Assembly (NCBI RefSeq): GCF_034314165.1
Contig: NZ_JAVIWK010000001.1
Coordinates: forward strand, 5,843,001-5,907,000
Direction of reading: 5' to 3'
Length of the DNA stretch: 64,000 bases
Source: Pseudomonas sp. Bout1
GTDB taxonomy: Bacteria > Pseudomonadota > Gammaproteobacteria > Pseudomonadales > Pseudomonadaceae
The position numbers and the translations under genes are program-made. This document shows positions 27,690 to 36,587 of this stretch, piece after piece (the first letter of the stretch is position 1; each line of letters opens with the position of its first letter). The notes under the pieces are model-generated. The model made no database searches, was not told where the DNA came from, and saw only the letters and a program-made list of their open reading frames with translations.

Positions 27690-30600
27690 TCAGTGTGTGG
27701 TTGCCAGCTGGGGAGCTGGTTTGGGTCTATGGAAAAACTTCTCAAGGTACAAGTATATGACCGGCGTGGTGAACAGCGTCAGCGCCTGGCTCACCAGCAA
27801 CCCGCCCACCACCGCGATGCCCAATGGCTGGCGCATTTCTGCACCGGGACCGGAGCCCAACATCAGCGGCACCGCCCCCAACAGCGCGGCGAGGGTGGTC
27901 ATGATGATTGGCCGGAACCGCGTGACACAGGCTTCATAAATCGCCTCTTCAGGTGGCAGGCCACGCACTCGCTGGGCGTCGAGGGCGAAGTCGATCATCA
28001 GGATGCCGTTCTTTTTGACGATACCGATCAACAGCACCAGGCCGATCAGCGCCATGATCGAGAAGTCCTGGCCCATCAGTGACAACATGATCAGCGCCCC
28101 CAACCCCGCCGACGGCAAGGTGGAGATGATCGTCAGCGGGTGCACGAAGCTCTCGTACAGCACCCCCAGGATAATGTAGACCGCCACCAATGCCGCAAGG
28201 ATCAGCCAGGGCTGGCTGGCCAACGAACTCTGGAACGCCTGGGCCGCGCCCTGGAAGTTGCCGATGATGGTGGTCGGCATGCCGATTTCATTCTTGGCCT
28301 GGTTGAGCATGATCACCGCATCGCCCAACGCGACGCCTGGCGCCAGGTTGAACGACAGGTTGGCGGCCGGGAACATGCCGTCATGGCTGATAGACAACGG
28401 CCCCACGGTCGGCGGGTCGACCTTGGCCACCGCCGACAGCGGCACCATCTCGTTGGTCAGCGGCGAGCGCAGGTAGAAGTAGTTCAGGCTTTCGGCCTTG
28501 CCGCGTTGCTGGGTGTCCAGCTCCAGCACCACCTGGTACTGGTTGATCTCGGTCTGGAACTCGTTGATCTGGCGCTGGCCGAAGGCGTCGTACAACGCCT
28601 GGTCCACGTCGGTGGCGGTGAGGCCAAAGCGCGCGGCGGCCTGACGGTCGATGCTGATGTGGGTGATGCTGCCGCCCAGTTGCAAGTCGTTGGACAGGTC
28701 GCGGAACGCCGGGTTGGTCCGCAGTTTCTCGGTGAGGCGCTGGGTCCAGGTATTCAGCGTCGGGCCGTCATTGCTCTTGAGCACGTACTGGTATTGGGCG
28801 CGGCTGGGGCCGGAGCTTAAGTTGATGTCCTGGCCGGCACGCAGGTACAACACGATGCCCGGCACTTTCGCCAATTTCGGGCGGATGCGGTCGATAAACT
28901 GGCTGGCCGATACATCGCGATCCCCGCGATCTTTCAAGGCGATCCAGAACCGGCCGTTGGCGATGGTCTGGTTGCTGCCGGTCACGCCCACCGAATGGGA
29001 GAACGCCTCCACCGCCGGGTCATCCTTGACGATCTCGGCGATTGCCTTGTGCTTGGCGACCATGTCCGGGAACGACACGTCGGCCGCCGCTTCGCTGGTG
29101 CCGAGCACGAAACCGGTGTCTTGTATGGGGAAGAAACCCTTGGGGATAAACACATAGCCGACCACGGCCAGGGCCAGGGTCACCATGAAGATCGCGGCCA
29201 TGGTGCGTTGGTGGGCCAGGGCCCGGCGCAGGTTGCGCGCGTAACCGGCGAGCAGGCGCTCGCTGAAGCCGGGTTTGTCGTGGGCATGATGGGTCGGGGC
29301 GCGCATGAACAACGCGGCCAGGGTCGGCGCCAATGTCAGCGACACCACCACTGAAATCAGGATGGTCGAGGTCGCCGTCAGTGCAAATTCCTTGAACAGC
29401 CGCCCGACCACACCGCCCATGAACAGCAGCGGAATGAACGCCGCCACCAGCGAGAAGCTGATGGAAACCACGGTAAAGCCGATTTCACCCGCGCCCTTGA
29501 TCGCCGCCTCACGCTTGTCGAGGCCCGCCTCCAGGTGGCGGTGAATGTTCTCCACCACCACGATCGCATCGTCCACCACAAACCCCACGGCAATCACGAT
29601 CGCCACCAGGGTCAAGTTGTTCAGGCTGAAGCCCATCAGGTACATCAGCGCAAAGCTGGCAACCAGCGACACGCCGAGCACGCTGGACACGATCAACGTG
29701 GCCGACAACTGTCGCAGGAACAGCGCCATCACCGCCACCACCAGCAGGATGGCGATCAGCAGGGTCACTTCCACTTCATGCAGGGAGGCGCGGATGGTCT
29801 TGGTACGGTCGGTCAACACGCTGACCTGCACCGACGCCGGCAACATGCCTTGCAGGCGTGGCAGCTCGGCTTGAATGCGGTCCACGGTCTCGACGATATT
29901 CGCGCCGGGCTGGCGGGAGATCACCAGGTTGACCCCCGGTGTGTCGCCTGACCACGCCTGCACGTAGGCGTTTTCCGAGCCATTGATGACTTTGGCGATA
30001 TCGCGCAGTTGCACGGGTGCCCCATCCTTGTAGGACACGATCAACTGGGCGTAATCCTCGGGATGGAACAACTGGTCGTTGGTCGACAGGGTCGACACGC
30101 TGTTCTTGCCGTAGATCGCGCCCTTGGCCAGGTTCAGGCTCGATTGCTGGATCGCCAGGCGCACGTCCGCCAGGGTCAGGCCGATGGCCGCGAGCTTATC
30201 GGCCGAAGCCTGCACCCGGATGGCCGGGCGTTGCTGGCCGGTGATGTTGATCTGGCCTACGCCGTCGATCTGGCTGATCTGACGGGCCAGCAGGGTTTCG
30301 ACGTAGTCGCTCAACTCGGTGCTGGGCATGCTGTCGGAGCTGACACTGAGGATCAGCACCGGGCTGTCCGCCGGGTTGACCTTCTTCCAGGTCGGCAGGC
30401 TCGGCATGTCGCTGGGCAGTTTGCCGGACGCGGTGTTGATCGCCGCCTGCACTTCCTGCGCGGCGGTGTCGATGCTCTTGGTGAGGGTAAATTGCAGGGT
30501 CAGGAGGCTGGAGCCCAGGGCGCTGCTGGAGGTCATCTGGGTCATGCCGGGGATGGCACTGAATTGCACCTCCAGCGGCGTGGCCACGGATGAAGCCATG

Positions 30601-30785
30601 GTGTCCGGGCTGGCACCGGGCAGCGTGGCGCTGACCTGGATCGTGGGAAATTCCGCTTCCGGCAGTGGGGCGATGGCCAGACGTGGGAAGGCGATCATCC
30701 CGAGCAATACCAGGGCGAAGGTCAGCAGCAGGGTGGCGACCGGGTGGTCGACGCACCAGGCCGACGGCGAACGGCTGCCACTCAT
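27690..30785 (-). CDS. RND efflux permease (HAE1 type, MdtC/MuxC-like)
   Basis: 1031 residues with the RND layout: TM1, a large periplasmic loop, TM2-6, a second loop, TM7-12. TM4 has the proton-relay pair in GFVVDDAIVVVENI, which marks the drug-type HAE1 family and not the metal-type HME family. MdtB/MdtC and MuxB/C are the closest style I recognise. The start overlaps the membrane fusion protein stop as ATGA. There is only one permease and no outer-membrane factor in the operon. Substrates are inferred to be drugs or detergents. Confidence 0.92.
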   Translation of the reverse strand: MSGSRSPSAWCVDHPVATLLLTFALVLLGMIAFPRLAIAPLPEAEFPTIQVSATLPGASPDTMASSVATPLEVQFSAIPGMTQMTSSSALGSSLLTLQFTLTKSIDTAAQEVQAAINTASGKLPSDMPSLPTWKKVNPADSPVLILSVSSDSMPSTELSDYVETLLARQISQIDGVGQINITGQQRPAIRVQASADKLAAIGLTLADVRLAIQQSSLNLAKGAIYGKNSVSTLSTNDQLFHPEDYAQLIVSYKDGAPVQLRDIAKVINGSENAYVQAWSGDTPGVNLVISRQPGANIVETVDRIQAELPRLQGMLPASVQVSVLTDRTKTIRASLHEVEVTLLIAILLVVAVMALFLRQLSATLIVSSVLGVSLVASFALMYLMGFSLNNLTLVAIVIAVGFVVDDAIVVVENIHRHLEAGLDKREAAIKGAGEIGFTVVSISFSLVAAFIPLLFMGGVVGRLFKEFALTATSTILISVVVSLTLAPTLAALFMRAPTHHAHDKPGFSERLLAGYARNLRRALAHQRTMAAIFMVTLALAVVGYVFIPKGFFPIQDTGFVLGTSEAAADVSFPDMVAKHKAIAEIVKDDPAVEAFSHSVGVTGSNQTIANGRFWIALKDRGDRDVSASQFIDRIRPKLAKVPGIVLYLRAGQDINLSSGPSRAQYQYVLKSNDGPTLNTWTQRLTEKLRTNPAFRDLSNDLQLGGSITHISIDRQAAARFGLTATDVDQALYDAFGQRQINEFQTEINQYQVVLELDTQQRGKAESLNYFYLRSPLTNEMVPLSAVAKVDPPTVGPLSISHDGMFPAANLSFNLAPGVALGDAVIMLNQAKNEIGMPTTIIGNFQGAAQAFQSSLASQPWLILAALVAVYIILGVLYESFVHPLTIISTLPSAGLGALIMLSLMGQDFSIMALIGLVLLIGIVKKNGILMIDFALDAQRVRGLPPEEAIYEACVTRFRPIIMTTLAALLGAVPLMLGSGPGAEMRQPLGIAVVGGLLVSQALTLFTTPVIYLYLEKFFHRPKPAPQLATTH

Positions 30786-31948
30786 GGTTGCACCTTGGCA
30801 TCAACCGTCTGGATCACCTGTGGCGGTTCCTTGAGCACGTCTACCTGAGCGCCGGCCTTGAGCCGCGACTGGCCGTCGCTGACCAGCACGTCACCGGCCT
30901 GCACACCCTGGAGGATGTTCATGCCGCTGTCCTGGTACAGCACTTTCACCGGCACGATGTCGACCTTGTCACCGTTGACCCGGTACACAAAGTGCGAATC
31001 CAGCCCGCGTTGCACCACGGTGGGCGGTACCACCAGGGCGTTTTTGTACAGGGCAGTCTGAATGCGGATCGTCACCAGTTGCCCGGGCCAGAGCTTTTGC
31101 GCGCCGTTGCTGAACTCGGCCTTGGCGCGGATGGTGCCGGTGGTGCCGCTGATCTGGTTATCGATCAGGCTCAGGCGGCCTTCACCCAGCAGGTCGCCGG
31201 TCTGGCCGTCGGTGTCGGCGCCCATGTAGGCGTTGACGTCGGCGGGCAGTTGCGCGGCGATCAGGCCCTGCAGGGTCGGCAGCATTTGTTGCGGCAGTGA
31301 GAATTCGACGGCAATCGGGTCGATCTGGGTAACAGAGAACAAGCCCTGGGTGTCACTCATGCGCAGGAAGTTGCCTTCATCCACGGTGCGAATCCCGACG
31401 CGCCCGGTAACCGGCGAGCGAATCTGGGTATACGAAAGCTGCACCTGGGCCGAGTCGATAGCGGCCTGGTTGCCTTGCGCCGTGGCCTTGAGTTGGTTGA
31501 CCAGGGCTTGTTGCTGGTCATAAGTCTGCTTGGACACGCCATCGTCGATGCTCAGTTCCTTGTAGCGCTTGAGGTTGACCAGCGCCACTTGCAGTTGCGC
31601 CTGGCTTTCGCCCAGTTGCGCCTTGGCCTGGTCCAGGCTGGCACGGATCGAACGGTCATCAATGGTCGCCAGCAGGTCGCCGGTCTTCACCAGTTGGCCT
31701 TCCTTCACCAGCAACTTGGTGAGAATGCCGTCGATCTGCGGGCGAATCACCACGCTGTGCAACGACAACACCGAACCGATTCCGCTGACAAAACGCGGAA
31801 TGTCCTGCTCCATGACGCTGATCACACGCACCGGAATCGCTGCCGACGCGGTCAGTTTAGTCTTGGCCGGGCGGGTCACCGCCCAGGCAACCACGGCCAG
31901 TACCACGAGGACGCCCACGATCAAGGCAGGTTTTCGATGAATGTGCAT
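30782..31948 (-). CDS. RND periplasmic adaptor (membrane fusion protein)
   Basis: 388 residues. The N-terminal anchor is residues 8-26 with no lipobox cysteine. A lipoyl domain (VVIRPQIDGILTKLLVKEGQ), an alpha-hairpin and beta-barrel domains follow. MdtA/MuxA-like. ATG 31948 (MHIHRKPAL) is chosen because the hydrophobic anchor follows at once; an ATG at 32017 would add 23 residues without a ribosome site. First gene of an operon MFP-RND-RR-HK. Confidence 0.9.
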   Translation of the reverse strand: MHIHRKPALIVGVLVVLAVVAWAVTRPAKTKLTASAAIPVRVISVMEQDIPRFVSGIGSVLSLHSVVIRPQIDGILTKLLVKEGQLVKTGDLLATIDDRSIRASLDQAKAQLGESQAQLQVALVNLKRYKELSIDDGVSKQTYDQQQALVNQLKATAQGNQAAIDSAQVQLSYTQIRSPVTGRVGIRTVDEGNFLRMSDTQGLFSVTQIDPIAVEFSLPQQMLPTLQGLIAAQLPADVNAYMGADTDGQTGDLLGEGRLSLIDNQISGTTGTIRAKAEFSNGAQKLWPGQLVTIRIQTALYKNALVVPPTVVQRGLDSHFVYRVNGDKVDIVPVKVLYQDSGMNILQGVQAGDVLVSDGQSRLKAGAQVDVLKEPPQVIQTVDAKVQP

Positions 31949-32028
31949 GGGGTGAGGCGCCAGGGCAAAGGATCGGAAGAATGAAGGTTCTTTATAGCCC
32001 GCCAACCCGGTCAGCAAAGTGACTGCTA

Positions 32029-32046
32029 ACTGACAGCGCCGTCAGT
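32029..32046. promoter_or_regulatory. Candidate operator in the RND operon upstream region
   Basis: ACTGAC and GTCAGT form a 6-bp inverted repeat with a 6-nt centre, 81 nt upstream of the adaptor start and between it and the divergent small gene at 32163. A related half-site (GTGACTGC) lies just to the left. It could bind the response regulator of this operon; low certainty. Confidence 0.3.
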
Positions 32047-32162
32047 AAAGTCCGACCATTCGTACGAGCAGTGGTTAAAGATCCGAGGCGCGCAGGTATA
32101 CTGCGCGGCAGTGTGGCCTGCAAGTCGGGCCCACGTCATTTTCAGTACTCCCCGGAGCTTCC

Positions 32163-32405
32163 ATGAATTCCCCGACACAACCCGCTGTTGAAGCGGCCGA
32201 TATCGACCCACAGGCCAACCCTGACAGCGTCGAAGGCGAAACCCGCGCCGAGATCCCGGCATTCAAATTTCCGTTCAAGCCGGGCGAACTGGCCGGTGAG
32301 AAAAACGCCAGCCAGCCGTGGTACAAAAACGGTGCGAAGAACGGCCACACCAAAAGCCCGGGCATGGCACCTCCCGGCACCCGTCGTTCGATGGGCAAGC
32401 GCTGA
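32163..32405 (+). CDS. Small hypothetical protein (80 aa)
   Basis: 80 residues, hydrophilic, proline- and lysine-rich, with no signal peptide or membrane segment. The N-terminal 35 residues are acidic (EAADIDPQANPDSVEGE); the C-terminal part is basic and ends SMGKR. CCGGAG is a reasonable ribosome site about 8 nt upstream, and a TATACT box lies about 60 nt upstream. Possibly a conserved Pseudomonas orphan; function unknown. Basic tails of this kind occur in disordered nucleic-acid-binding proteins, but that is not shown here. Confidence 0.6.
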   Translation: MNSPTQPAVEAADIDPQANPDSVEGETRAEIPAFKFPFKPGELAGEKNASQPWYKNGAKNGHTKSPGMAPPGTRRSMGKR

Positions 32406-32573
32406 CCGGTAACAAATCCCCCGCAATAGCGATCTGTGCCTACAACGTTTACTGACGTTTCGCCTTGTAGGCCTGCGGCCAATTCTTGAAAGCTTGCACG
32501 ACACCCGCTCACCCCGAATCTTTCTTACGGGGCTGGATGGGGTGAAGCTGGTTTTCCGGAAAAGGACGTTCCC

Positions 32574-33365
32574 GTGTTTCCTATACGTACTTGTGTTGCG
32601 CTGTGCTTGTCGCTGATGGCCAGTGTTGTCTGCCTCACTGTGGCCGGTGACCAACCACGGCGCGAAATTCGTTTCGCCGTCGCCGCGCAATTCCCGCCGT
32701 TCCAAAGCCGTAATCAACAAGGCCAGCTGGTAGGGCTGAACATCGAATTGGGTAACGCCCTGTGCATACAGCTCAATGTGCGGTGTACCTGGGTTGACCA
32801 AGTCCTGGTGGAAAACTTCCCGGCCCTCGAAGCCAGGCAATTCGACGCGATCATGGGCATGGCCTCGACGTCGAAACGGCGCCGGCGGGCGAGTTTCACC
32901 GACGACCTCTACCCGATCACTACGCGCTTGGTGGCCCGCAAAACGTCAGGGTTGCAGCCGACCACCCAGTCACTGAAAGGCCAACGCGTGGGCGTGCTGG
33001 TGGGCAGTAATCGCGAAGCCTTTGCCTTGGCGAAATGGGCGCCAAAGGGCGTCATCGTCAAGGGTTTCTGGCGCAATGACGAACTGATCCGCAGCCTGTT
33101 GGCAGGCGATATCGATGCCACACTGCAGGGCAAGGTGGAAATCCGTGAGGCGCTGCTCGACACCGCCGAGGGCCTGGATTTTGACTTCCTTGGCCCCGCC
33201 ATCTCCACCGAACTGTTGGGCAACGGCGTGGCAATCGCGCTGCGCAAGCCCGACACCGCATTGCGCAACGCCCTCAATTGCGCCCTTGAGCAACTGATGC
33301 AGAGTGGCGAGTACCAGCGCATCGTCCAGCCCTACCGCCTTGATGCACCGCCCGCCAGGCCGTAA
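32574..33365 (+). CDS. Family 3 extracellular solute-binding protein
   Basis: 263 residues. The signal peptide covers about residues 1-24, and the mature part starts the SBP_bac_3 pattern (EIRFAVAAQFPPFQ...GLNIELGNALC). Such proteins bind amino acids or opines for ABC import, or serve as sensory domains. There is no permease or ATPase gene next to it; the next gene is a chemoreceptor-like protein. The start is GTG with AAGGA upstream. Stand-alone family 3 proteins can have other roles, so the substrate is open. Confidence 0.82.
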   Translation: MFPIRTCVALCLSLMASVVCLTVAGDQPRREIRFAVAAQFPPFQSRNQQGQLVGLNIELGNALCIQLNVRCTWVDQVLVENFPALEARQFDAIMGMASTSKRRRRASFTDDLYPITTRLVARKTSGLQPTTQSLKGQRVGVLVGSNREAFALAKWAPKGVIVKGFWRNDELIRSLLAGDIDATLQGKVEIREALLDTAEGLDFDFLGPAISTELLGNGVAIALRKPDTALRNALNCALEQLMQSGEYQRIVQPYRLDAPPARP

Positions 33366-33472
33366 TGGCCAATTAATTGCGCAGAACATGAGCTGGATCA
33401 GTATTTGCCCAACCCGTGCGCTTAGAGTCGACGCGCTGCCGACTCCTCCAACAATCACGAGCGCGCTTTCCC

Positions 33473-35050
33473 ATGAAGATCAATCTGCCGGTCACCGGTC
33501 AGAATGTGGACTTTGCCCCCGACGCCAATATCCTTTCGACCACCGACCTGACCAGCGCCATTACCTACGCCAACCAGGACTTCATCGACATCAGCGGCTA
33601 TACCCGAGACGAGTTGCTGGGCGCACCGCACAACCTGCTGCGGCACCCGGACATGCCGCCCGCCGCGTTTGCGCACATGTGGCAGGTGTTGAAGAGCGGC
33701 CGCTCGTGGATGGGCATGGTGAAAAACCGCTGCAAGAACGGCGATCACTATTGGGTCAGTGCCTACGCCACGCCGGTTACCCGGGAAGGCGTGACAGTGG
33801 AATATCAGTCGGTACGCACCAAGCCCGATGCGCGGCGGGTGCAGTTGGCGGAGCGCACCTATGCCCGCCTGCGCGCGGGTACTGGGCGGGCGCAGCCCAC
33901 GGTGGGCACGACCTTCAAGCTGTCGGCGTGGGTGCTCGTTGCATGTGCCGCAATGTGGATATTGGGCTTTGGACTGGCGACGTATCCGCTGGCCTGGCAA
34001 CTGCTGGCGGTAACGTCGGCGTGTGCCGTGGCGGTAGCCGGCGTGCACGGTTGGTTGCGCCCCTTGCATCGGTTGAACCAGCGCGCGCAGCTGATTGCCG
34101 ACAACCCGTTGAGCCAGGCGATTTACACCGGGCGCGAGGATGAGTTCGGGCGTATCGAATTTGCCATGCAGATGCTGGAGGCCCAGGTGGGCGCGGTGGT
34201 CGGTCGTATTGGCGACGCCTCGCAACGCTTGTCCGGGCACGCGGCAGCGCTGGTGCAACAACTGGACAGCAGCCACACCAGCAGCCTCGGCCAACAGACC
34301 CAGACCGACCAGGTCGCCGCGGCGATCAATCAAATGGCTGCCAGCGTGGCGCAGGTCGCCGAGCACGCGTTGCAGGCCTCCAAGGCCGCTGACCAGGCGG
34401 GCAGTGAGACCCGCGAAGGCCACCAGCGGGTCGATGAAAGCCGCGACGCAGTGCTGCGTTTGTCCCAGGAACTGGCGCGGGCCACCGACGTTATCCATCA
34501 ACTGGAAAGCCATAGCGGGGATATTTCCGGGGTGCTGGAAGTGATCCGGGCAATTGCCGAGCAGACCAACCTGCTGGCCCTCAATGCCGCCATCGAAGCG
34601 GCGCGGGCCGGGGAGCAGGGACGCGGGTTTGCCGTGGTGGCCGATGAAGTGCGCGGGCTGGCCCAGCGCACACAGCAGTCGACCAATGAGATCCAGCGCA
34701 TGATCAGCACCCTGCAAGGCGGCGCCCGGGATGCGGTGCAGGCGATGGCGCAAAGCAGCCAGCATGTGGAGGCCAGCGTCGATCAAGCCCAGCGCGCCGC
34801 CGCGGCGCTGGACGGGATCAGCCAGCGGGTGACCCGGATTACCGCCATGAGCCAGCAGATTGCGGCGGCGGTGGAAGAGCAGAGCGCCGTGAGCGAAGAC
34901 ATCAACCGCAACATCATCGGCATCCGCAATGCCGGGGAAGTGACGGTCAGCGCCGGCCAGCAAAGCCAACTCAGCTCAGGCGATGTGGCGGGGCTGGCGG
35001 ATGACTTGCGGCGCCTGGCAGAGGAGTTCTGGAGCAAGCGCCGCCAGTAG
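33473..35050 (+). CDS. Aer-like PAS methyl-accepting chemotaxis protein
   Basis: 525 residues. The N-terminal PAS domain (about 20-125) reads [14 protein letters not shown]...NLLRHPDMP...[11 protein letters not shown], as in Aer/Aer2-type redox or energy-taxis receptors that bind FAD. Two central hydrophobic segments (about 155-200) are followed by a HAMP-like linker and a C-terminal signalling domain with the hairpin tip [19 protein letters not shown]. Starts at ATG 33473 ([10 protein letters not shown]). Confidence 0.9.
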   Translation: MKINLPVTGQNVDFAPDANILSTTDLTSAITYANQDFIDISGYTRDELLGAPHNLLRHPDMPPAAFAHMWQVLKSGRSWMGMVKNRCKNGDHYWVSAYATPVTREGVTVEYQSVRTKPDARRVQLAERTYARLRAGTGRAQPTVGTTFKLSAWVLVACAAMWILGFGLATYPLAWQLLAVTSACAVAVAGVHGWLRPLHRLNQRAQLIADNPLSQAIYTGREDEFGRIEFAMQMLEAQVGAVVGRIGDASQRLSGHAAALVQQLDSSHTSSLGQQTQTDQVAAAINQMAASVAQVAEHALQASKAADQAGSETREGHQRVDESRDAVLRLSQELARATDVIHQLESHSGDISGVLEVIRAIAEQTNLLALNAAIEAARAGEQGRGFAVVADEVRGLAQRTQQSTNEIQRMISTLQGGARDAVQAMAQSSQHVEASVDQAQRAAAALDGISQRVTRITAMSQQIAAAVEEQSAVSEDINRNIIGIRNAGEVTVSAGQQSQLSSGDVAGLADDLRRLAEEFWSKRRQ

Positions 35051-35065
35051 CGCCATGAGCTATTT

Positions 35066-35231
35066 TTGTGGTGAGGGGGCTTGCTGTGGCGAGGGAGCTT
35101 GCTGTGGCGAGGGAGCTTGCTCCCGCTGGGCTGCGCAGCGGCCCCAAAATCTTGGGAGCGCTACGCACTCCAGCGGGAGCAAGCTCCCTCGCCACAGCAA
35201 GCTCCCTCGCCACAGTAAGCTCCCTCACCAT
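35066..35231. repeat. Nested palindrome of repeated 19-bp units
   Basis: The left half has three tandem units of the type TGTGGCGAGGGAGCTTGC. The right half has the same units inverted (GCAAGCTCCCTCGCCACA, three times), around a centre with GGGAGCGCTAC. One unit on each side deviates (GTGAGGGGGC; TAAGCTCCCTCACC). It fills the gap between the convergent chemoreceptor and YkgJ genes and belongs to a different REP family from those in the alginate operon. Confidence 0.88.
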
Positions 35232-35249
35232 AACGGGCATCGTTCCCAC

Positions 35250-35993
35250 TCAAGCCGCGCGTAACGATATGAACGCATAGTTGGCCGGGACCTCGGTGGC
35301 AATCCGGGCGCCGGCATCCAGCAACTGCTCGGCAATATCCATCCCGGACGCATGGAACACCCACTCATTGGCCTGCACCGCCTCGTGCATGGCCAATTCG
35401 ATCGCCTGGGCGAACAGGCCCATGTCCGGCAGGTAGGCGGTAAATCCGTCGCCCTTGAGCGCCGTGGTACGAATGCCCAGCAACCCACACACCGCCTCCT
35501 TGGCCTGGATGTCGTCGCGGTCCGCCTGGCGTGAGCGACTGATCAACCCGGCGAGTTCCTTGTCCATCAATTCGCCTCCCACGATCAGCGCCGGCCCCTG
35601 CTCCCAGGATTCCGGCGGGCAGTCCTTGGCGCCCGGGTTCAACGGGATATGCGGGTTGATCTCCATCGGATAAATGCGGCACACCAACGGCCGGCGCTCA
35701 TAGATACGGCATCGGTCGTCTTCGTCAAGATTCCGGCAGCGCCCGGCGTTATAGGCGGCAAAGGTGATTGCCACATACGCCTCGGTAGTGCCGCTGGGCA
35801 CGATGGCGGAACGCCGTTGTGCGTGTTCGCGCTGCAACTCGGGCAGCCCAAGCCCGGTGCCCAGGAAACCCTCCACCAGGACGATGACGTTACCGCCGTC
35901 AGCCGCCCAGCTGCGGGCCTCTTCCAGGGTCAGGGGCACATGGTGATCGGTGCAGCATTTGCCACAACCGACGCAGGAAAAATGGGTATTCAT
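35250..35993 (-). CDS. YkgJ family cysteine-cluster protein
   Basis: 247 residues. The N-terminus has four cysteines (C7, C10, C13, C14 in CVGCGKCC), and two more lie in the CRIYERRPLVCRIYP segment. These match the CxxCxxCC signature of the YkgJ/UPF0153 family, which probably binds zinc or an Fe-S cluster. No catalytic role is established. ATG 35993 starts directly before the cysteine cluster; an in-frame ATG 21 nt upstream is possible. Confidence 0.85.
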   Translation of the reverse strand: MNTHFSCVGCGKCCTDHHVPLTLEEARSWAADGGNVIVLVEGFLGTGLGLPELQREHAQRRSAIVPSGTTEAYVAITFAAYNAGRCRNLDEDDRCRIYERRPLVCRIYPMEINPHIPLNPGAKDCPPESWEQGPALIVGGELMDKELAGLISRSRQADRDDIQAKEAVCGLLGIRTTALKGDGFTAYLPDMGLFAQAIELAMHEAVQANEWVFHASGMDIAEQLLDAGARIATEVPANYAFISLRAA

Positions 35994-36101
35994 GGAGGAT
36001 CTGTCACCAGGCAAGGTCAGAAGGCACTCATGAACGGCGGCGGGTTTTTGCCTCTGTTCGCCGTTCTGCCGCTGTACAAAGCAAGTTATGCGCCAGCGCC
36101 T

Positions 36102-36584
36102 TCAGTCTTCTGCAACGAGGTCTCGCAGGACAAACACCATGCCGGCACGCTCATACAGGCGCCGGGCCCGCAGGTTGGACTCCAGCACCTTGAGGTCGAC
36201 AAACGCCTCGCCACGCTGCTTGAACACCTGGAAGGTGTGCAGCAGCAAGGCCCGGCCCAGTCCCATGCCCTGGGCGCACGGGTGTATGGCCAGATTCTTG
36301 ATGTAGGCGCTGGTCCAGCATTGCGATACCCCGAGAATGCCACTGGCGTTGCTGACTACCAGGCACAGCGCGGGGTCGAACTCGGCGTCGGTGACGAACT
36401 GCTCGCGCCAGTGCTCAAGGGGGCCGACACGCCCGCCGCCTTGCTCCTGGGCCAGGCTCAATACTGCGTGGATCGCCGGTGCCAGCGCTTCGTGGTAATG
36501 ATCCAGCTCAATACCTGCCGGCCACTGCGGCGCGGGCAGGCTGCCGGTAAGGTCACGGCGCAGCAGTTGGAAGTGTTCACCCAC
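36102..36584 (-). CDS. GNAT family N-acetyltransferase
   Basis: 160 residues. The acetyl-CoA-binding motif A, with the R/Q-x-x-G-x-G/A pattern, is IHPCAQGMGLGRALLLHTF (about residues 100-118). Motif B (LESNLRARRLYERAGM) follows and ends as expected for GNAT folds. The substrate is unknown. It starts with GTG only 3 nt after the cheV stop, so expression is probably coupled to cheV. Confidence 0.85.
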   Translation of the reverse strand: MGEHFQLLRRDLTGSLPAPQWPAGIELDHYHEALAPAIHAVLSLAQEQGGGRVGPLEHWREQFVTDAEFDPALCLVVSNASGILGVSQCWTSAYIKNLAIHPCAQGMGLGRALLLHTFQVFKQRGEAFVDLKVLESNLRARRLYERAGMVFVLRDLVAED

Positions 36585-36587
36585 AGG

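Noticed and set aside
35066..35231. Possible CRISPR array, because of regularly repeated units
   Set aside because: Units are tandem without unique spacers, and the two halves are inverted relative to each other. No cas genes are near. It is a REP-type palindrome.
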